From: Luteitalea sp.
GTDB taxonomy: Bacteria > Acidobacteriota > Vicinamibacteria > Vicinamibacterales > Vicinamibacteraceae
Length of the DNA stretch: 40,944 nt
Direction of reading: 5' to 3'
NCBI GenBank assembly: GCA_009377495.1
Contig: WHTZ01000015.1
Coordinates: forward strand, 64,160 to 105,103
The notes beneath the pieces are model-generated. The model was given only the letters and a program-made list of their open reading frames with translations, did no database searches and was not told where the DNA came from. Position 1 is the first letter of the stretch. Every line of letters begins with the position of its first letter. The position numbers and the translations under genes are program-made. This document shows, piece by piece, positions 18,315 to 27,033 of this stretch.

Positions 18315-20744
18315 TTAACGATAGAGAAGATACGGTGCCCGCGTCAGTCGCCAGCGCGCCTCGCCTTCCGCCCACGCCGCGGCGATGTCGGCGGGATCGT
18401 CGCCCTTCCGGATGCGCACGGGGACGTCTTCCGATCCAAACAGTCTCCGCGCGCTCTCGAGCTCGTACTCGGTGGGGTACAAGCGCGCCAACACCGATGC
18501 GATTTCGAGCCCGACGCGCACGGGCTCCAGCGCCTCGCGGTCCGTCACGATGATAAAGACGCCCGCGCACGGCTCGTTCGCGTACTTGCTGGATGTGGGC
18601 GTGAAGGACACTGGGTAAAAGCGCACCCCCGACAACTCGCGTGCGTTCAACTCGTCGGCAAGCTGATTCCCATTGATCCAGGGCGCGCCGATGTGCTCGA
18701 ACGGCGTGTCCGTGCCGCGACCCACCGAAATGTTCGTCCCTTCGATGGCACCGAGGCCTGTATAGAGCGCCGCTTGGTGCATGTTGCGCATGTTCGGTGA
18801 CGGGTTCGTCCACGGCTGGCGCGTCTCGTCGAACCAGGCACGCCGCCGCCAGTGTTCCATCTCGATGACCGTGAGCTTTACGCCGATCTTGTTCTCCGCG
18901 TTGAACAGGCGTGCCAGCTCACCAAAGGTGAGCCCGTGGCGGATAGGCATCGGGAAGTAGCCCGTGAACCCCATCGACAACGCGTCCTGCACGGGACCTT
19001 CGATCTGCCAGCCGCCAATGGGGTTAGGACGATCCAGGATGACGACCTCGATGTTGTGCCTCGCCGCCTCCTCCATCACGTACGCCATCGTCGTCGTATA
19101 GGTGTAGAAGCGCGCCCCCACGTCCTGCATGTCGACAACCAGCGTGTCGATACCTCCGAGCATCTCGTCAGTCGGCCGGCGTGTCTCACCGTACAGCGAG
19201 TAGATGGGAAGCCCGGTCTTCTCGTCTCGTGACGACGACACTTTCTCGTCCAGGAGACCTCGGATGCCGTGCTCGGGGCTGAAGAGTGCCACGAGCGTGA
19301 GGCCTGGCGCGTCGTGCAGCAGATCGATCGTGGTCGCGCCATCGCGAGCACGTCCCGTGTGGTTGGTCACCAATCCAATCCGGCGGTTCGCCAATCGCTT
19401 GAACTGCTCGGCGCGGAGAATGTCGATACCGGTCAGCACCGTACGCGGCGCAGCCGCTGCGAGTGGTGTTGGCCCTGGCTCCAGCAACGTTCCGGGTCGA
19501 CGGGCAACAGACGCGGCCAACCTCCGATCGATATCTGCCAGTGCCTCGTCGTTGAGGTCGTCGAGCGCCGACGCCGCCACCGTGGCCACGTCGGCTCGCA
19601 GCGTGTTCACATCTCCCTTGCCTGCCGGATGGAGGCGATTCGAGAGAAAGACGACGTATTGGCGGGTCGCAGGGTCGACCCACAACGATGTGCCGGTGAA
19701 ACCTGTGTGGCCAAACGATCCAAGCGGGAAGAGCGCGCCGCGGTTTCGGGAAAACGTCGAGTCAATGTCCCAGCCAAACCCGCGGACGTTCCGCTCGGTG
19801 GGCGGCGTCTGAAACCTCGTCATCAGTCGTACGGTCAGGGGCGACAGCACGCGTGTGCGCCCCAGGCGACCGCCGTTCAGCAGCATCCGTGCAAAGCGCT
19901 CCAGGTCGTGCGCCGTCGTGAACATCCCGGCGTGACCCGCCACGCCACCCATGCGTCGTGCGGTCGGATCGTGAACGACGCCGCGCAACATGCTCTGGTT
20001 GGGTCCCTCGCACGGCCAACCAAGCGGCGTGCACCACTCGGTCGGTGCAATCCGCTCGCGGAGCGACGTGGGCGGCAGGAACATCGTGTCGTCCATCCCC
20101 AGCGGCTCGAACACGTGCTCGCGCGCGTACTGGTCGAGTGTCACGCCGCTCACGCGCCGCACGATGTCGCCGAGCAGAAAGAAGTTGATGTCGCTGTAGA
20201 TGAAGCGCTCGTCGGGCCGCGCGATGGGCACTTCCTCCGTCGCGAGCCGAATGGCCTCGCCTGAGCCCTGCCAATGGAACGCGAGGTCCAAGTCTGGCCG
20301 CAGCCCAGACATGTGCGTCAACAGGTGGCGAATGGTGATGTCTTCCTTTCCGTACTTCGCGAACTCTGGGATGTACTTCGCAACACGGTCATGCAGGTGC
20401 AACCGAGCCTCTTCGAGGAGGCGCATCACGCTCGTTGTGGTGGCCACGACCTTGGTCATCGACGCGGCATCGAAGATGGTGTCGTCCTCCATGGGCTGGG
20501 CCTCGGGCTCGAGCGCACGGTTGCCGAACGCCTTCCGGTAAACCGTTCGATCCTCGTGACCAACGAGCACGACCGCGCCAGGGAGCTGGCCGTCCGCTAT
20601 CGCACGCTCGACCAGTTCATCGATCCGTTCGAGGCGTTCGTCGTCGATCTCGGCGCTCGCCGCGATCGAGCTCACCGGGCCAAGCGCCGCGACGAGCAGA
20701 CAGACGAAGAGAGCCATGCTGAGTGGGTGAGGATAGCGATGCAT
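18315..20744 (-). CDS. Fusion of beta-lactamase-fold hydrolase and NamZ-type exo-N-acetylmuramidase (DUF1343)
   Basis: 809 aa, secreted (MHRYPHPLSMALFVCLLVAA, signal ending IAASA). Residues about 35-400 are a class C beta-lactamase-type serine hydrolase: S95-MTK98 nucleophile motif, Y183-SD as the YxN counterpart and a HTG motif in GSFGHTGFTGT. Residues about 435-809 are DUF1343, now known as NamZ (GH171), which removes terminal MurNAc from peptidoglycan chains; it keeps FSPEHGIRG with the conserved E491, plus VVDMQDVGARFYTY and LDRPNPIGG. In Bacillus, separate namZ and the beta-lactamase-like amiE (ybbE) genes sit in one muropeptide-recycling cluster, so this polypeptide probably joins both activities. 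The M at 20744 is preferred to M at 20753 because a TATAAT overlaps the latter. Confidence 0.93.
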   Translation of the reverse strand: MHRYPHPLSMALFVCLLVAALGPVSSIAASAEIDDERLERIDELVERAIADGQLPGAVVLVGHEDRTVYRKAFGNRALEPEAQPMEDDTIFDAASMTKVVATTTSVMRLLEEARLHLHDRVAKYIPEFAKYGKEDITIRHLLTHMSGLRPDLDLAFHWQGSGEAIRLATEEVPIARPDERFIYSDINFFLLGDIVRRVSGVTLDQYAREHVFEPLGMDDTMFLPPTSLRERIAPTEWCTPLGWPCEGPNQSMLRGVVHDPTARRMGGVAGHAGMFTTAHDLERFARMLLNGGRLGRTRVLSPLTVRLMTRFQTPPTERNVRGFGWDIDSTFSRNRGALFPLGSFGHTGFTGTSLWVDPATRQYVVFLSNRLHPAGKGDVNTLRADVATVAASALDDLNDEALADIDRRLAASVARRPGTLLEPGPTPLAAAAPRTVLTGIDILRAEQFKRLANRRIGLVTNHTGRARDGATTIDLLHDAPGLTLVALFSPEHGIRGLLDEKVSSSRDEKTGLPIYSLYGETRRPTDEMLGGIDTLVVDMQDVGARFYTYTTTMAYVMEEAARHNIEVVILDRPNPIGGWQIEGPVQDALSMGFTGYFPMPIRHGLTFGELARLFNAENKIGVKLTVIEMEHWRRRAWFDETRQPWTNPSPNMRNMHQAALYTGLGAIEGTNISVGRGTDTPFEHIGAPWINGNQLADELNARELSGVRFYPVSFTPTSSKYANEPCAGVFIIVTDREALEPVRVGLEIASVLARLYPTEYELESARRLFGSEDVPVRIRKGDDPADIAAAWAEGEARWRLTRAPYLLYR

Positions 20745-20751
20745 CGACGGC

Positions 20752-20757
20752 ATTATA
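20752..20757 (-). promoter_or_regulatory. -10 element implying a leaderless muramidase-fusion mRNA
   Basis: A perfect TATAAT on the minus strand ends 7 bases before the ATG at 20744, so transcription would start at or next to the start codon. No Shine-Dalgarno is present. A TTGAGC at 19-bp spacing, within the heptanucleotide repeat, is the nearest -35. Confidence 0.5.
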
Positions 20758-20770
20758 CGGAGGGGACTCT

Positions 20771-20858
20771 GTCAATGCTCAATGCTCAATGGCGGGTTGG
20801 CCCACGGTTGCGGCATGGCATTGACCATTGGGCATTGGTCATTGAGCATTGGGCATTC
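20771..20858 (-). repeat. Degenerate AATGNNC heptanucleotide repeats in inverted orientation
   Basis: Directly after the receptor 3 stop the minus strand reads AATGCCC, AATGCTC, AATGACC, AATGCCC, AATGGTC, AATGCC: six units at 7-bp period. After about 30 unrelated bases comes CATTGAG, CATTGAG, CATTGAC, the same unit inverted. The two arms could fold into a long hairpin and end receptor 3 transcripts. Confidence 0.8.
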
Positions 20859-23800
20859 CTAGAAAAGCACCTTCGCCGCAATCTGCACCTGCAAGGGTGG
20901 CGCGGCTTGCGTGAACTGGCCAAACGTCGGGAGCGGGTTCGTCGGATAGCGGCCGGGACCGAAGATGTTCTGCACGTCGGTATAGTTGGCACGGTTGAAG
21001 AGATTGAAGACCTCGAAGAAGCCTTCGAGCTTCACACGGTCGCCCAACGGAAACCGTCGCGCGATCCGCAGGTCAACCGTGGCGTGCATGGGCAGGACAC
21101 CGGCGTTTCTGCCAAGGCTGGCTGCCGGATCCGCGGAGCCTGTACGGGGCCGATCCGGTGGAAACGCCCCGCCGTCACCGTCGCCGTTCAAATCGACTCC
21201 AGCGAGAATGCTGTACGGACGCCCCGACGCGAGCGTCACGATCGACGACAGGTGCACATCACCGGGAATGACCACGAGCCCGCTGAACACGAGCCGATGC
21301 CGCTGGTCTTGTAGCGAGGGCCCGCGCTCGCGCTCGGGATCGAAGCCAAGCGGAACCCCGGTCGGATCCTTGGGATCGCGTCCGCGACCATTGTTCTCTG
21401 GGAGGAAGGTGGTCTGGAAGTCGGTCGTGTCATCCTCGGCCTTCGAGAGCGTGTAACTGGCCAGGAGCTCCGTCTGATGACTGAAGCGCTTCCGCAGCGC
21501 GACCGAGATCCCTTGATACCAGGTGTGGCCATACGACGTGTATTGCAGCAGAGACGCAGACGTCCCCGGCACGCCCGCAACATCGAGCGGTCGCCGATTC
21601 GGTCCAAGCGCCGGCACGATGGGGTTGTAGTCGATCGTCCCCACCTGGTTGAAGCCTCGTACGAAGACGTAATTGATCGCCACGGCCATCTGGCCCGGCA
21701 GCTCGTGATCAATCCCGATCGATGCCTGATGCGAGTGCGGCGTCTGGAGGCCGGGATCAATCGCGATCTCGAGGCTGGGAAACGCACCCAGAAAGCCGCG
21801 TGCGCCCGCTTCGGAGAGCCGCCGCTCCGGCGCGCGCCAAGCGACGAGGGAGGTGGGCGGCGGCGCGACGAGGGTGCGCACGCCGTTCGGATCGCCGTTG
21901 ACAATATCCGCAATGCCGAGCATGCCCGTGATGTGGTTGTCAAAGAAGACTCCCCAGGCCACGTGCAGGTTGGCCATGCCTGTGCCGCTCGGGTCCCACG
22001 CCAGCGCCACGCGTGGCGCGATGTTGTTGCTGTCGCTCGGAAAGCCATAGGGCTCGGCCACACCGGCCACGCTGTAGGTCACATCGGGCCAGAACTGCCG
22101 CTGGTAGCGTAGACCGAGCTTCAGCGTGACAGCATCGACCCGCCACTCATCCTCCACGAAGAGCGACAGGTCGCCGTAGGTGTAGGGCTTGCTCGCACTC
22201 CCGTATCCCTGGATGTATCGCACTGGGAGACCGAGGGCGAACGCTTGAATCGCGGAGAGCGGCCCTTCGACACCGAGCGACGCCGCCTGCCGTGCATCGA
22301 GCTCGGTAAAGATGTAGCGGCCGCCGAAGTGGAGCGGCAACGCTTGCTCGAGGTGGTCGATGTAGTTGAAGTCGAACCCTGTCTTGATCTGGTGCCGACC
22401 CGAGATGACGCTGAGGGTGTCAACGACCTGGTAGCGCTCGTTCAGCCTCGGCTGCGGCGTGAAGCGGTGACGTCCGAAGCTCGCCACGCCCGTGATCTCG
22501 ACCGTTGGCCCACCTTGATTCTCGCCCACACAGGGACCGCCACACGCTGGGTCGAGCGCGTTCACGTCCTGGTCGCGCCGGGCGTACTGGAAGCGCAATT
22601 CATGCACCATCCGGTTCGAGACCACCGCTGTGTGCGACGCCGCGAAGACCTGATCCGTACTGTCCAGGATGGCGCCACGGCTTCGCGCCACGATGCCACC
22701 AAACGGCTCGATGTTCTCGTTGATGGCGTCGCCGTAGTTGTAGCGCAGCGTCAGTGCCTGATCGTTCCGGATGTGGTGGTCGATCTTCACGAGGAAGGTA
22801 TTGGTTTCCATGCGAGACGGGACATGACCCACGTCGACGGGGAATCCAGTGTCGTTGATGAGCCGCGCGGGCGTGCAGAGTGCGCTGGGATCGGTGCAGG
22901 GCGACGCTCCAAGCACGCGTAATGGGGTTCGATCGTCGATGGTGACGAAGTTGCTGGCGTCGATGTCGAGCCGCTCGAACGACGTGAAGAAGAAGGCGCG
23001 ATCTCGCCTGATGGGGCCGCCGAGAATGCCGCCGTACTGCTGTTGTGCGTAGGGCGCCTTGTCCTGCTCGATCGGCGTCCCCGCCGGATCGAACTTTTCG
23101 AAGTAGTTCTTCGCGTTCAACCCATCGTCTCGAACGTAGAAGAACACGTCGCCCGCCGCGCTGTTCGTGCCGCTCTTGGTGACAATGTTGACGAGGCCAC
23201 CCGAGGCTTTGCCAAACTCGGCCGAATAGGAGCTCGCGAGCACCTGGAATTCTCGAACCGCCTCCTGGCTGAACGTCGCGCGCACACCGCCGATCGTCGC
23301 GTCGTTGTTGTCGAGCCCGTCAACGGTCAGGTTGTTCGATCGCGCACGTTGCCCGCCAAACGTGAGACCGGACGTGGCGGACGCGCCTTGCTGCGGTGTC
23401 CGGTCGGTCGAGACGCCAGGCGTGAGCAGGGCGAACGCGATGAAGTTACGGCCGTTGGTCGGGAGGCTTTCAATCTGCCGCTCGGACACGACCGTTGCCA
23501 CGCTCGTCTCGCGCGTGTCCACGAGCGGCGGGGTCGTGCGGACCGTCACGGCCTCGCGTGCCCCGGCGACCTGCAGCACGACGTCCACGGCAACAGTGGC
23601 ACCGAGCTCGAGCGAGACGTCTTCGCGCACTTCCGCGGCAAAGCCGGCATGCTCCACCGTCACGCTATACGTGCCTGGCGGCAGCGCTGGGATCGTATAG
23701 CGCCCGCGCTCGGAGGTCGTCGCCGCACGCGACACACGCGTGGCCACATTCGTGGCGGTCACCGTCGCGCCGCTCACGAGTGCTTGCGATGCGTCCTGCA

Positions 23801-23909
23801 CGAGGCCGGTGAGATCCGCAGATGTCGCACGCGATTGCGCACCCACCGGCGCGGCCGAGCCCCCGAGCACCAAGATGAGTGACAGGACGCACGGGATCCA
23901 GCGCACCAT
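20859..23909 (-). CDS. TonB-dependent receptor 3, Oar-like
   Basis: 1016 aa. The ATG at 23909 has AAGGAGGAG just upstream and starts a signal peptide (MVRWIPCVLSLILVLGGSAA, PVGA-Q). The frame extends 99 codons further but into the divergent fadR promoter. Domains: carboxypeptidase-regulatory-like at about 25-115 (DLTGLVQDASQALVSGATVT), plug (LTVDGLDNNDATIGG, SYSAEFGKASGGLVNIVTKS, ILGGPIRRDRAFFFTSFE) and barrel ending VQIAAKVLF. It is divergent from fadR (170 bases between starts) and is followed in the same direction by the secreted muramidase fusion. A lipid or muropeptide ligand is possible but not shown by the sequence. Confidence 0.92.
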   Translation of the reverse strand: MVRWIPCVLSLILVLGGSAAPVGAQSRATSADLTGLVQDASQALVSGATVTATNVATRVSRAATTSERGRYTIPALPPGTYSVTVEHAGFAAEVREDVSLELGATVAVDVVLQVAGAREAVTVRTTPPLVDTRETSVATVVSERQIESLPTNGRNFIAFALLTPGVSTDRTPQQGASATSGLTFGGQRARSNNLTVDGLDNNDATIGGVRATFSQEAVREFQVLASSYSAEFGKASGGLVNIVTKSGTNSAAGDVFFYVRDDGLNAKNYFEKFDPAGTPIEQDKAPYAQQQYGGILGGPIRRDRAFFFTSFERLDIDASNFVTIDDRTPLRVLGASPCTDPSALCTPARLINDTGFPVDVGHVPSRMETNTFLVKIDHHIRNDQALTLRYNYGDAINENIEPFGGIVARSRGAILDSTDQVFAASHTAVVSNRMVHELRFQYARRDQDVNALDPACGGPCVGENQGGPTVEITGVASFGRHRFTPQPRLNERYQVVDTLSVISGRHQIKTGFDFNYIDHLEQALPLHFGGRYIFTELDARQAASLGVEGPLSAIQAFALGLPVRYIQGYGSASKPYTYGDLSLFVEDEWRVDAVTLKLGLRYQRQFWPDVTYSVAGVAEPYGFPSDSNNIAPRVALAWDPSGTGMANLHVAWGVFFDNHITGMLGIADIVNGDPNGVRTLVAPPPTSLVAWRAPERRLSEAGARGFLGAFPSLEIAIDPGLQTPHSHQASIGIDHELPGQMAVAINYVFVRGFNQVGTIDYNPIVPALGPNRRPLDVAGVPGTSASLLQYTSYGHTWYQGISVALRKRFSHQTELLASYTLSKAEDDTTDFQTTFLPENNGRGRDPKDPTGVPLGFDPERERGPSLQDQRHRLVFSGLVVIPGDVHLSSIVTLASGRPYSILAGVDLNGDGDGGAFPPDRPRTGSADPAASLGRNAGVLPMHATVDLRIARRFPLGDRVKLEGFFEVFNLFNRANYTDVQNIFGPGRYPTNPLPTFGQFTQAAPPLQVQIAAKVLF

Positions 23910-23977
23910 AGCTCCTCCTTCATTCCCAAGACGCTCACGGCCACGCGCCTCGGTCCTGGCCCGACTCGTGGCGCCGA

Positions 23978-23983
23978 ATTGTA
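23978..23983 (-). promoter_or_regulatory. Candidate -10 element of receptor 3
   Basis: TACAAT on the minus strand, about 70 bases before the receptor 3 ATG. No convincing -35. The FadR-type palindrome would lie about 60-85 bp upstream of its start site, so direct repression is not obvious. Confidence 0.3.
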
Positions 23984-24008
23984 CCATGGCGGCGCGACAC
24001 GATGCGGC

Positions 24009-24038
24009 TTGACGGTCTGGCAGGACGCCGCATATGAT
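24009..24038 (+). promoter_or_regulatory. Sigma-70-like promoter of the fad operon
   Basis: TTGACG (24009-24014), an 18-bp spacer and TATGAT (24033-24038); both hexamers match 5/6. The -10 overlaps the palindrome at 24035-24058, and the predicted start site (about 24045) lies at its centre. Confidence 0.65.
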
Positions 24039-24058
24039 GAATGAACGGTCATTCATCA
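24035..24058. promoter_or_regulatory. FadR-type operator palindrome
   Basis: TGATGAATGA and TCATTCATCA are perfect 10-bp inverted arms around ACGG. The inner TGAATGA-N4-TCATTCA equals the arms of the operator known for Bacillus FadR (YsiA), consensus TGAATGA-NTAN-TCATTCA. It covers the -10 and start site of the fadR promoter, so binding should block transcription until acyl-CoA releases the repressor. Confidence 0.85.
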
Positions 24059-24078
24059 CTAAAGGGATCACCAAGACC

Positions 24079-24711
24079 ATGCCCGCCCCGACCGTGGACC
24101 GCACACCGCGCCTCGTGACCGCTCGCACGCCTGCCGCGCGGAACGACAAGCGCGAGCTCATTCTACGCGCCGCCGCCCGCGTCTTTGCCGAGCGCGGCTT
24201 TTTCAATGCTCAGGTGGCTGATGTCGCCAGAAGCGCCGGCGTCGCGGCGGGCACCGTCTACCTCTACTTTCGCAACAAGGACGATCTGCTGATCTCGATC
24301 TTCGAGCGGACGATGAGCGACGCCATTGCAGAGGGACGCGCGGCGCTCAGCCGCGTCAGCCATCCCGTCGAGCGACTGCGCACGATCGCCAGGCTCCATC
24401 TCGAGCGCTTGGGCCGCGACCGCCGCCTTGCCGTGGTCTTCCAGGTCGAGCTGCGGCAATCCACGAAGTTCATGGAGCGTTTCTCGACGACGCGGCTGCG
24501 AGAATACCTCGGCATCATTCGGTCGGTGATCGCCGAAGGGCAACAACAGGGTATATTTCGCCCCGATCTCAACGCGACCATCGGTGCCAAGATCTTTTTC
24601 GGCGCGCTGGACGAGATGGCCACGAACTGGGTCATCAGCCGTCGGCGTTATGCGCTCGCCTCGATGGTCGAGCCGGTGGTCACGCTGTTCGTCAACGGAG
24701 CCAAGGTCTAA
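24079..24711 (+). CDS. fadR: TetR-family regulator of fatty-acid degradation, FadR-like
   Basis: 210 aa. The ATG at 24079 is preferred over the ATG at 24034, which lies within the promoter and operator; AAAGG sits about 13 bases upstream of 24079. The N-terminal helix-turn-helix is clear (AAARVFAERGFFNAQVADVA, RSAGVAAGTVYLYFRNKDDL). The C-terminal part (TKFMERFSTTRLREYLGIIR, GALDEMATNWVISRR) matches the ligand domain of FadR/YsiA-like proteins that bind long-chain acyl-CoA. The fadN start is 4 bases after its stop, so it heads the fad operon and is probably autorepressed. The symbol rests on operator and operon similarity. Confidence 0.85.
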   Translation: MPAPTVDRTPRLVTARTPAARNDKRELILRAAARVFAERGFFNAQVADVARSAGVAAGTVYLYFRNKDDLLISIFERTMSDAIAEGRAALSRVSHPVERLRTIARLHLERLGRDRRLAVVFQVELRQSTKFMERFSTTRLREYLGIIRSVIAEGQQQGIFRPDLNATIGAKIFFGALDEMATNWVISRRRYALASMVEPVVTLFVNGAKV

Positions 24712-24715
24712 GAAG

Positions 24716-27001
24716 ATGCCAGGCACTGTTCACAAGGCCGCGGTGTTGGGCGCCGGGACGATGGGTGCGCAGATCGCAGCGCACCTCGCCAACGCCGGCG
24801 TTCCGGTACGCTTGCTCGACCTCACGGTCGACATCGCGAAGCAGGGGCTCCAACGTGCACGGGCGCTCGAGCCGCCGCCGTTCTTTACACCCGATGCGGC
24901 ACGCCTCATCACGCTCGGCGGCTTCGATCGCGACCTACCGACGCTTGGCGACTGTGACTGGATCATCGAAGCGATCGTGGAACAGCTCGACATCAAGCGC
25001 GAGCTGCTGGCCAAGGTGGAGCCTCATCGTGCACCGGACGCTGTCGTCAGCTCGAACACATCGGGAATACCCATCAGTGTGCTCGCTGAAGGACGTAGCG
25101 AGGCGTTCCGCCAACACTGGCTCGGCACGCACTTCTTCAACCCGCCCCGCTACCTCAAGCTGCTCGAGGTCATCCCCACCGCCGACACGCGACGCGAGGT
25201 CGTCGATGACATCGTCAGGTTTGCCGATCTCCGCCTCGGCAAGGGCGTGGTCCGCGCAAAGGACGCGCCGAGCTTCATCGCGAACCGTCTGGGGCTCTAC
25301 AGCGTGGCGAGAATACTCGAGCAGCTCGCGTCCGGCGCCTTCACCATCGAGGAGATCGACGCCCTGACGGGCCCGCTCGTTGGCCGACCCAAGTCTGCGA
25401 CGTTCCGCACCTTGGATCTCGCCGGCCTGGACATCCTCGTGCACGTCGCGCGCAATCTCGCCGAGCGACTCCCGGCGGAAGCCAACCTCTTCACGCTGCC
25501 GACGGTCGTCGACGACCTGGTCTCCCGCGGTTGGCACGGTGAAAAGGCGGGCCAGGGCTTCTACAAGCGTGTCGGGCGAGATGGTGAACGCGAGATTCTC
25601 ACGCTGGAGCCCGCTTCGCTCGACTACCGCGCGCGCCTGGAGCCACAGCTCCCGGAGCTCGAGCGACTCGCATCGGTTCAGCCCCTCGACGCGCGGCTGC
25701 GCGCCTTGCTGTTCGACCAGGGCCGGGCTGGCATGTTCATGCGCGCCACGCTCGGGGCGACGTTGATCTACGCCACGCGCGTCGCCCAGGAGATTGCGTA
25801 TTCCTTGGACGACGTCGATTGGGCGATGCGGTGGGGATTCGGCTGGGCACGTGGCCCGTTCGAGACCATCGACAGCATCGGCATTCGTGAGCTGCTCGAC
25901 GCGTGTGATGTGGCCAGTCGGCCACCACTCGTCGAGGAGGCGCTACGCGCGGCCCGCAACCGATTTCGCGAAGATGGCCTCGTCGCGCGCGAGCCCGGAA
26001 TCGAGCTGCTCCGCAATGCCAAATCGCGGCAGGGGGTCGTGACCGAGAACGCCGCGGCGAGCCTGGTCGATCTGGGTGATGGCGTCCTCTGCGTCGAGTT
26101 CCATTCCAAGATGAACGCCATTGGTGGCGACACCATCGCCATGCTCGAGGCAGGCGTGCGGGAAGCAGAGCACCGATTCGCAGCGCTGGTCGTGGGCAAC
26201 GACGGGCAGCACTTTTCGGCCGGCGCCAATTTGATGCTGCTGTTGCTGGCCGCGCAGGAAGCCGACTGGGACGAGGTTGACCTGATGGTGCGCGCCTTTC
26301 AGCGTGCGACTACGGCCCTGCGACGGGCGCGCGTCCCGGTCATCGTCGCGGCGAGCGGGATGACGCTCGGTGGCGGTTGTGAGGTCCTGCTGCACGCCGA
26401 TCGCGTGCAAGCGGCCGCGGAATCGTACATCGGCTTGGTGGAAGTGAGCGTCGGCTTGATTCCTGCCGGCGGCGGCACGAAAGAGATGTTGCTGCGCGCG
26501 CTCGCCGTAGGGCCGGTCGCCACAGCGGACCCCTTGCCGTTCGTCCAGCGTGCGTTCGAGACCATGGCCTTTGCCGTGGTCTCGACCAGCGCGGCGGATG
26601 CGCGGGCGCTCGGTCTCCTGCGCGCGGTGGATCGCATCACCATGAACCGCGATCGCTTGCTCGCTGATGCGAAGGCGCTGGCGTTGACGCGGGTGCAAGA
26701 GGGCTATCAACCACCCCCACCGTCCCCGCCGCTGTCGGCGCCTGGGACAACCGTGCGGGCGGCGCTGCGACTGGGTGTGCACCTCGCCTGGCGCGCTGGA
26801 CGCATTAGCGACCACGACGCGCACGTCGGGCGTTGGCTGGCGCACGTCATCGCCGGAGGCGACGTCCCGGCAGGCACGCCAGTCTCTGAGGAGTATCTGC
26901 TCGACCTGGAGCGCGAGGCCTTCCTCAGCCTCTGCGGAGAGCGCAAGACACAGGCGCGCATCGCGCATACGTTGAAGACAGGGAAGCCCTTGAGGAACTA
27001 A
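24716..27001 (+). CDS. fadN: 3-Hydroxyacyl-CoA dehydrogenase / enoyl-CoA hydratase, FadN type
   Basis: 761 aa bifunctional beta-oxidation enzyme. In contrast to E. coli FadB, the dehydrogenase comes first. NAD-binding G12AG14TMG17 (VLGAGTMGAQIAAHLANAG), catalytic pair H139 (GTHFFNPP) and E151 (KLLEVI), and N190 (FIANRLG). The C-terminal crotonase domain has the oxyanion region GQHFSAGANL and the two acid residues E556 (GGGCE) and E576 (GLVEVSVGL), 20 apart as in active hydratases. Domain order and length match Bacillus FadN (YusL). The start at 24716 follows fadR by 4 bases with weak AAGAAG as ribosome site; translational coupling is likely. Confidence 0.95.
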   Translation: MPGTVHKAAVLGAGTMGAQIAAHLANAGVPVRLLDLTVDIAKQGLQRARALEPPPFFTPDAARLITLGGFDRDLPTLGDCDWIIEAIVEQLDIKRELLAKVEPHRAPDAVVSSNTSGIPISVLAEGRSEAFRQHWLGTHFFNPPRYLKLLEVIPTADTRREVVDDIVRFADLRLGKGVVRAKDAPSFIANRLGLYSVARILEQLASGAFTIEEIDALTGPLVGRPKSATFRTLDLAGLDILVHVARNLAERLPAEANLFTLPTVVDDLVSRGWHGEKAGQGFYKRVGRDGEREILTLEPASLDYRARLEPQLPELERLASVQPLDARLRALLFDQGRAGMFMRATLGATLIYATRVAQEIAYSLDDVDWAMRWGFGWARGPFETIDSIGIRELLDACDVASRPPLVEEALRAARNRFREDGLVAREPGIELLRNAKSRQGVVTENAAASLVDLGDGVLCVEFHSKMNAIGGDTIAMLEAGVREAEHRFAALVVGNDGQHFSAGANLMLLLLAAQEADWDEVDLMVRAFQRATTALRRARVPVIVAASGMTLGGGCEVLLHADRVQAAAESYIGLVEVSVGLIPAGGGTKEMLLRALAVGPVATADPLPFVQRAFETMAFAVVSTSAADARALGLLRAVDRITMNRDRLLADAKALALTRVQEGYQPPPPSPPLSAPGTTVRAALRLGVHLAWRAGRISDHDAHVGRWLAHVIAGGDVPAGTPVSEEYLLDLEREAFLSLCGERKTQARIAHTLKTGKPLRN

Positions 27002-27003
27002 CT

Positions 27004-27024
27004 CTCACCGACGAAGTCGGTGAG
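27004..27024 (+). promoter_or_regulatory. Intra-operon hairpin that may mask the next ribosome site
   Basis: CTCACCGAC / GTCGGTGAG, a perfect 9-bp stem with a GAA loop, two bases after the fadN stop. Its 3' arm runs into GGTGAGG, the probable Shine-Dalgarno of the GTG at 27034. There is no T-tract, so RNA processing or translational control fits better than termination. Confidence 0.5.
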
Positions 27025-27033
27025 GTTTGAAGG

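Noticed and set aside
20771..20858. CRISPR array
   Set aside because: The repeats are 7 bp without spacers and no cas gene is present anywhere in the window.
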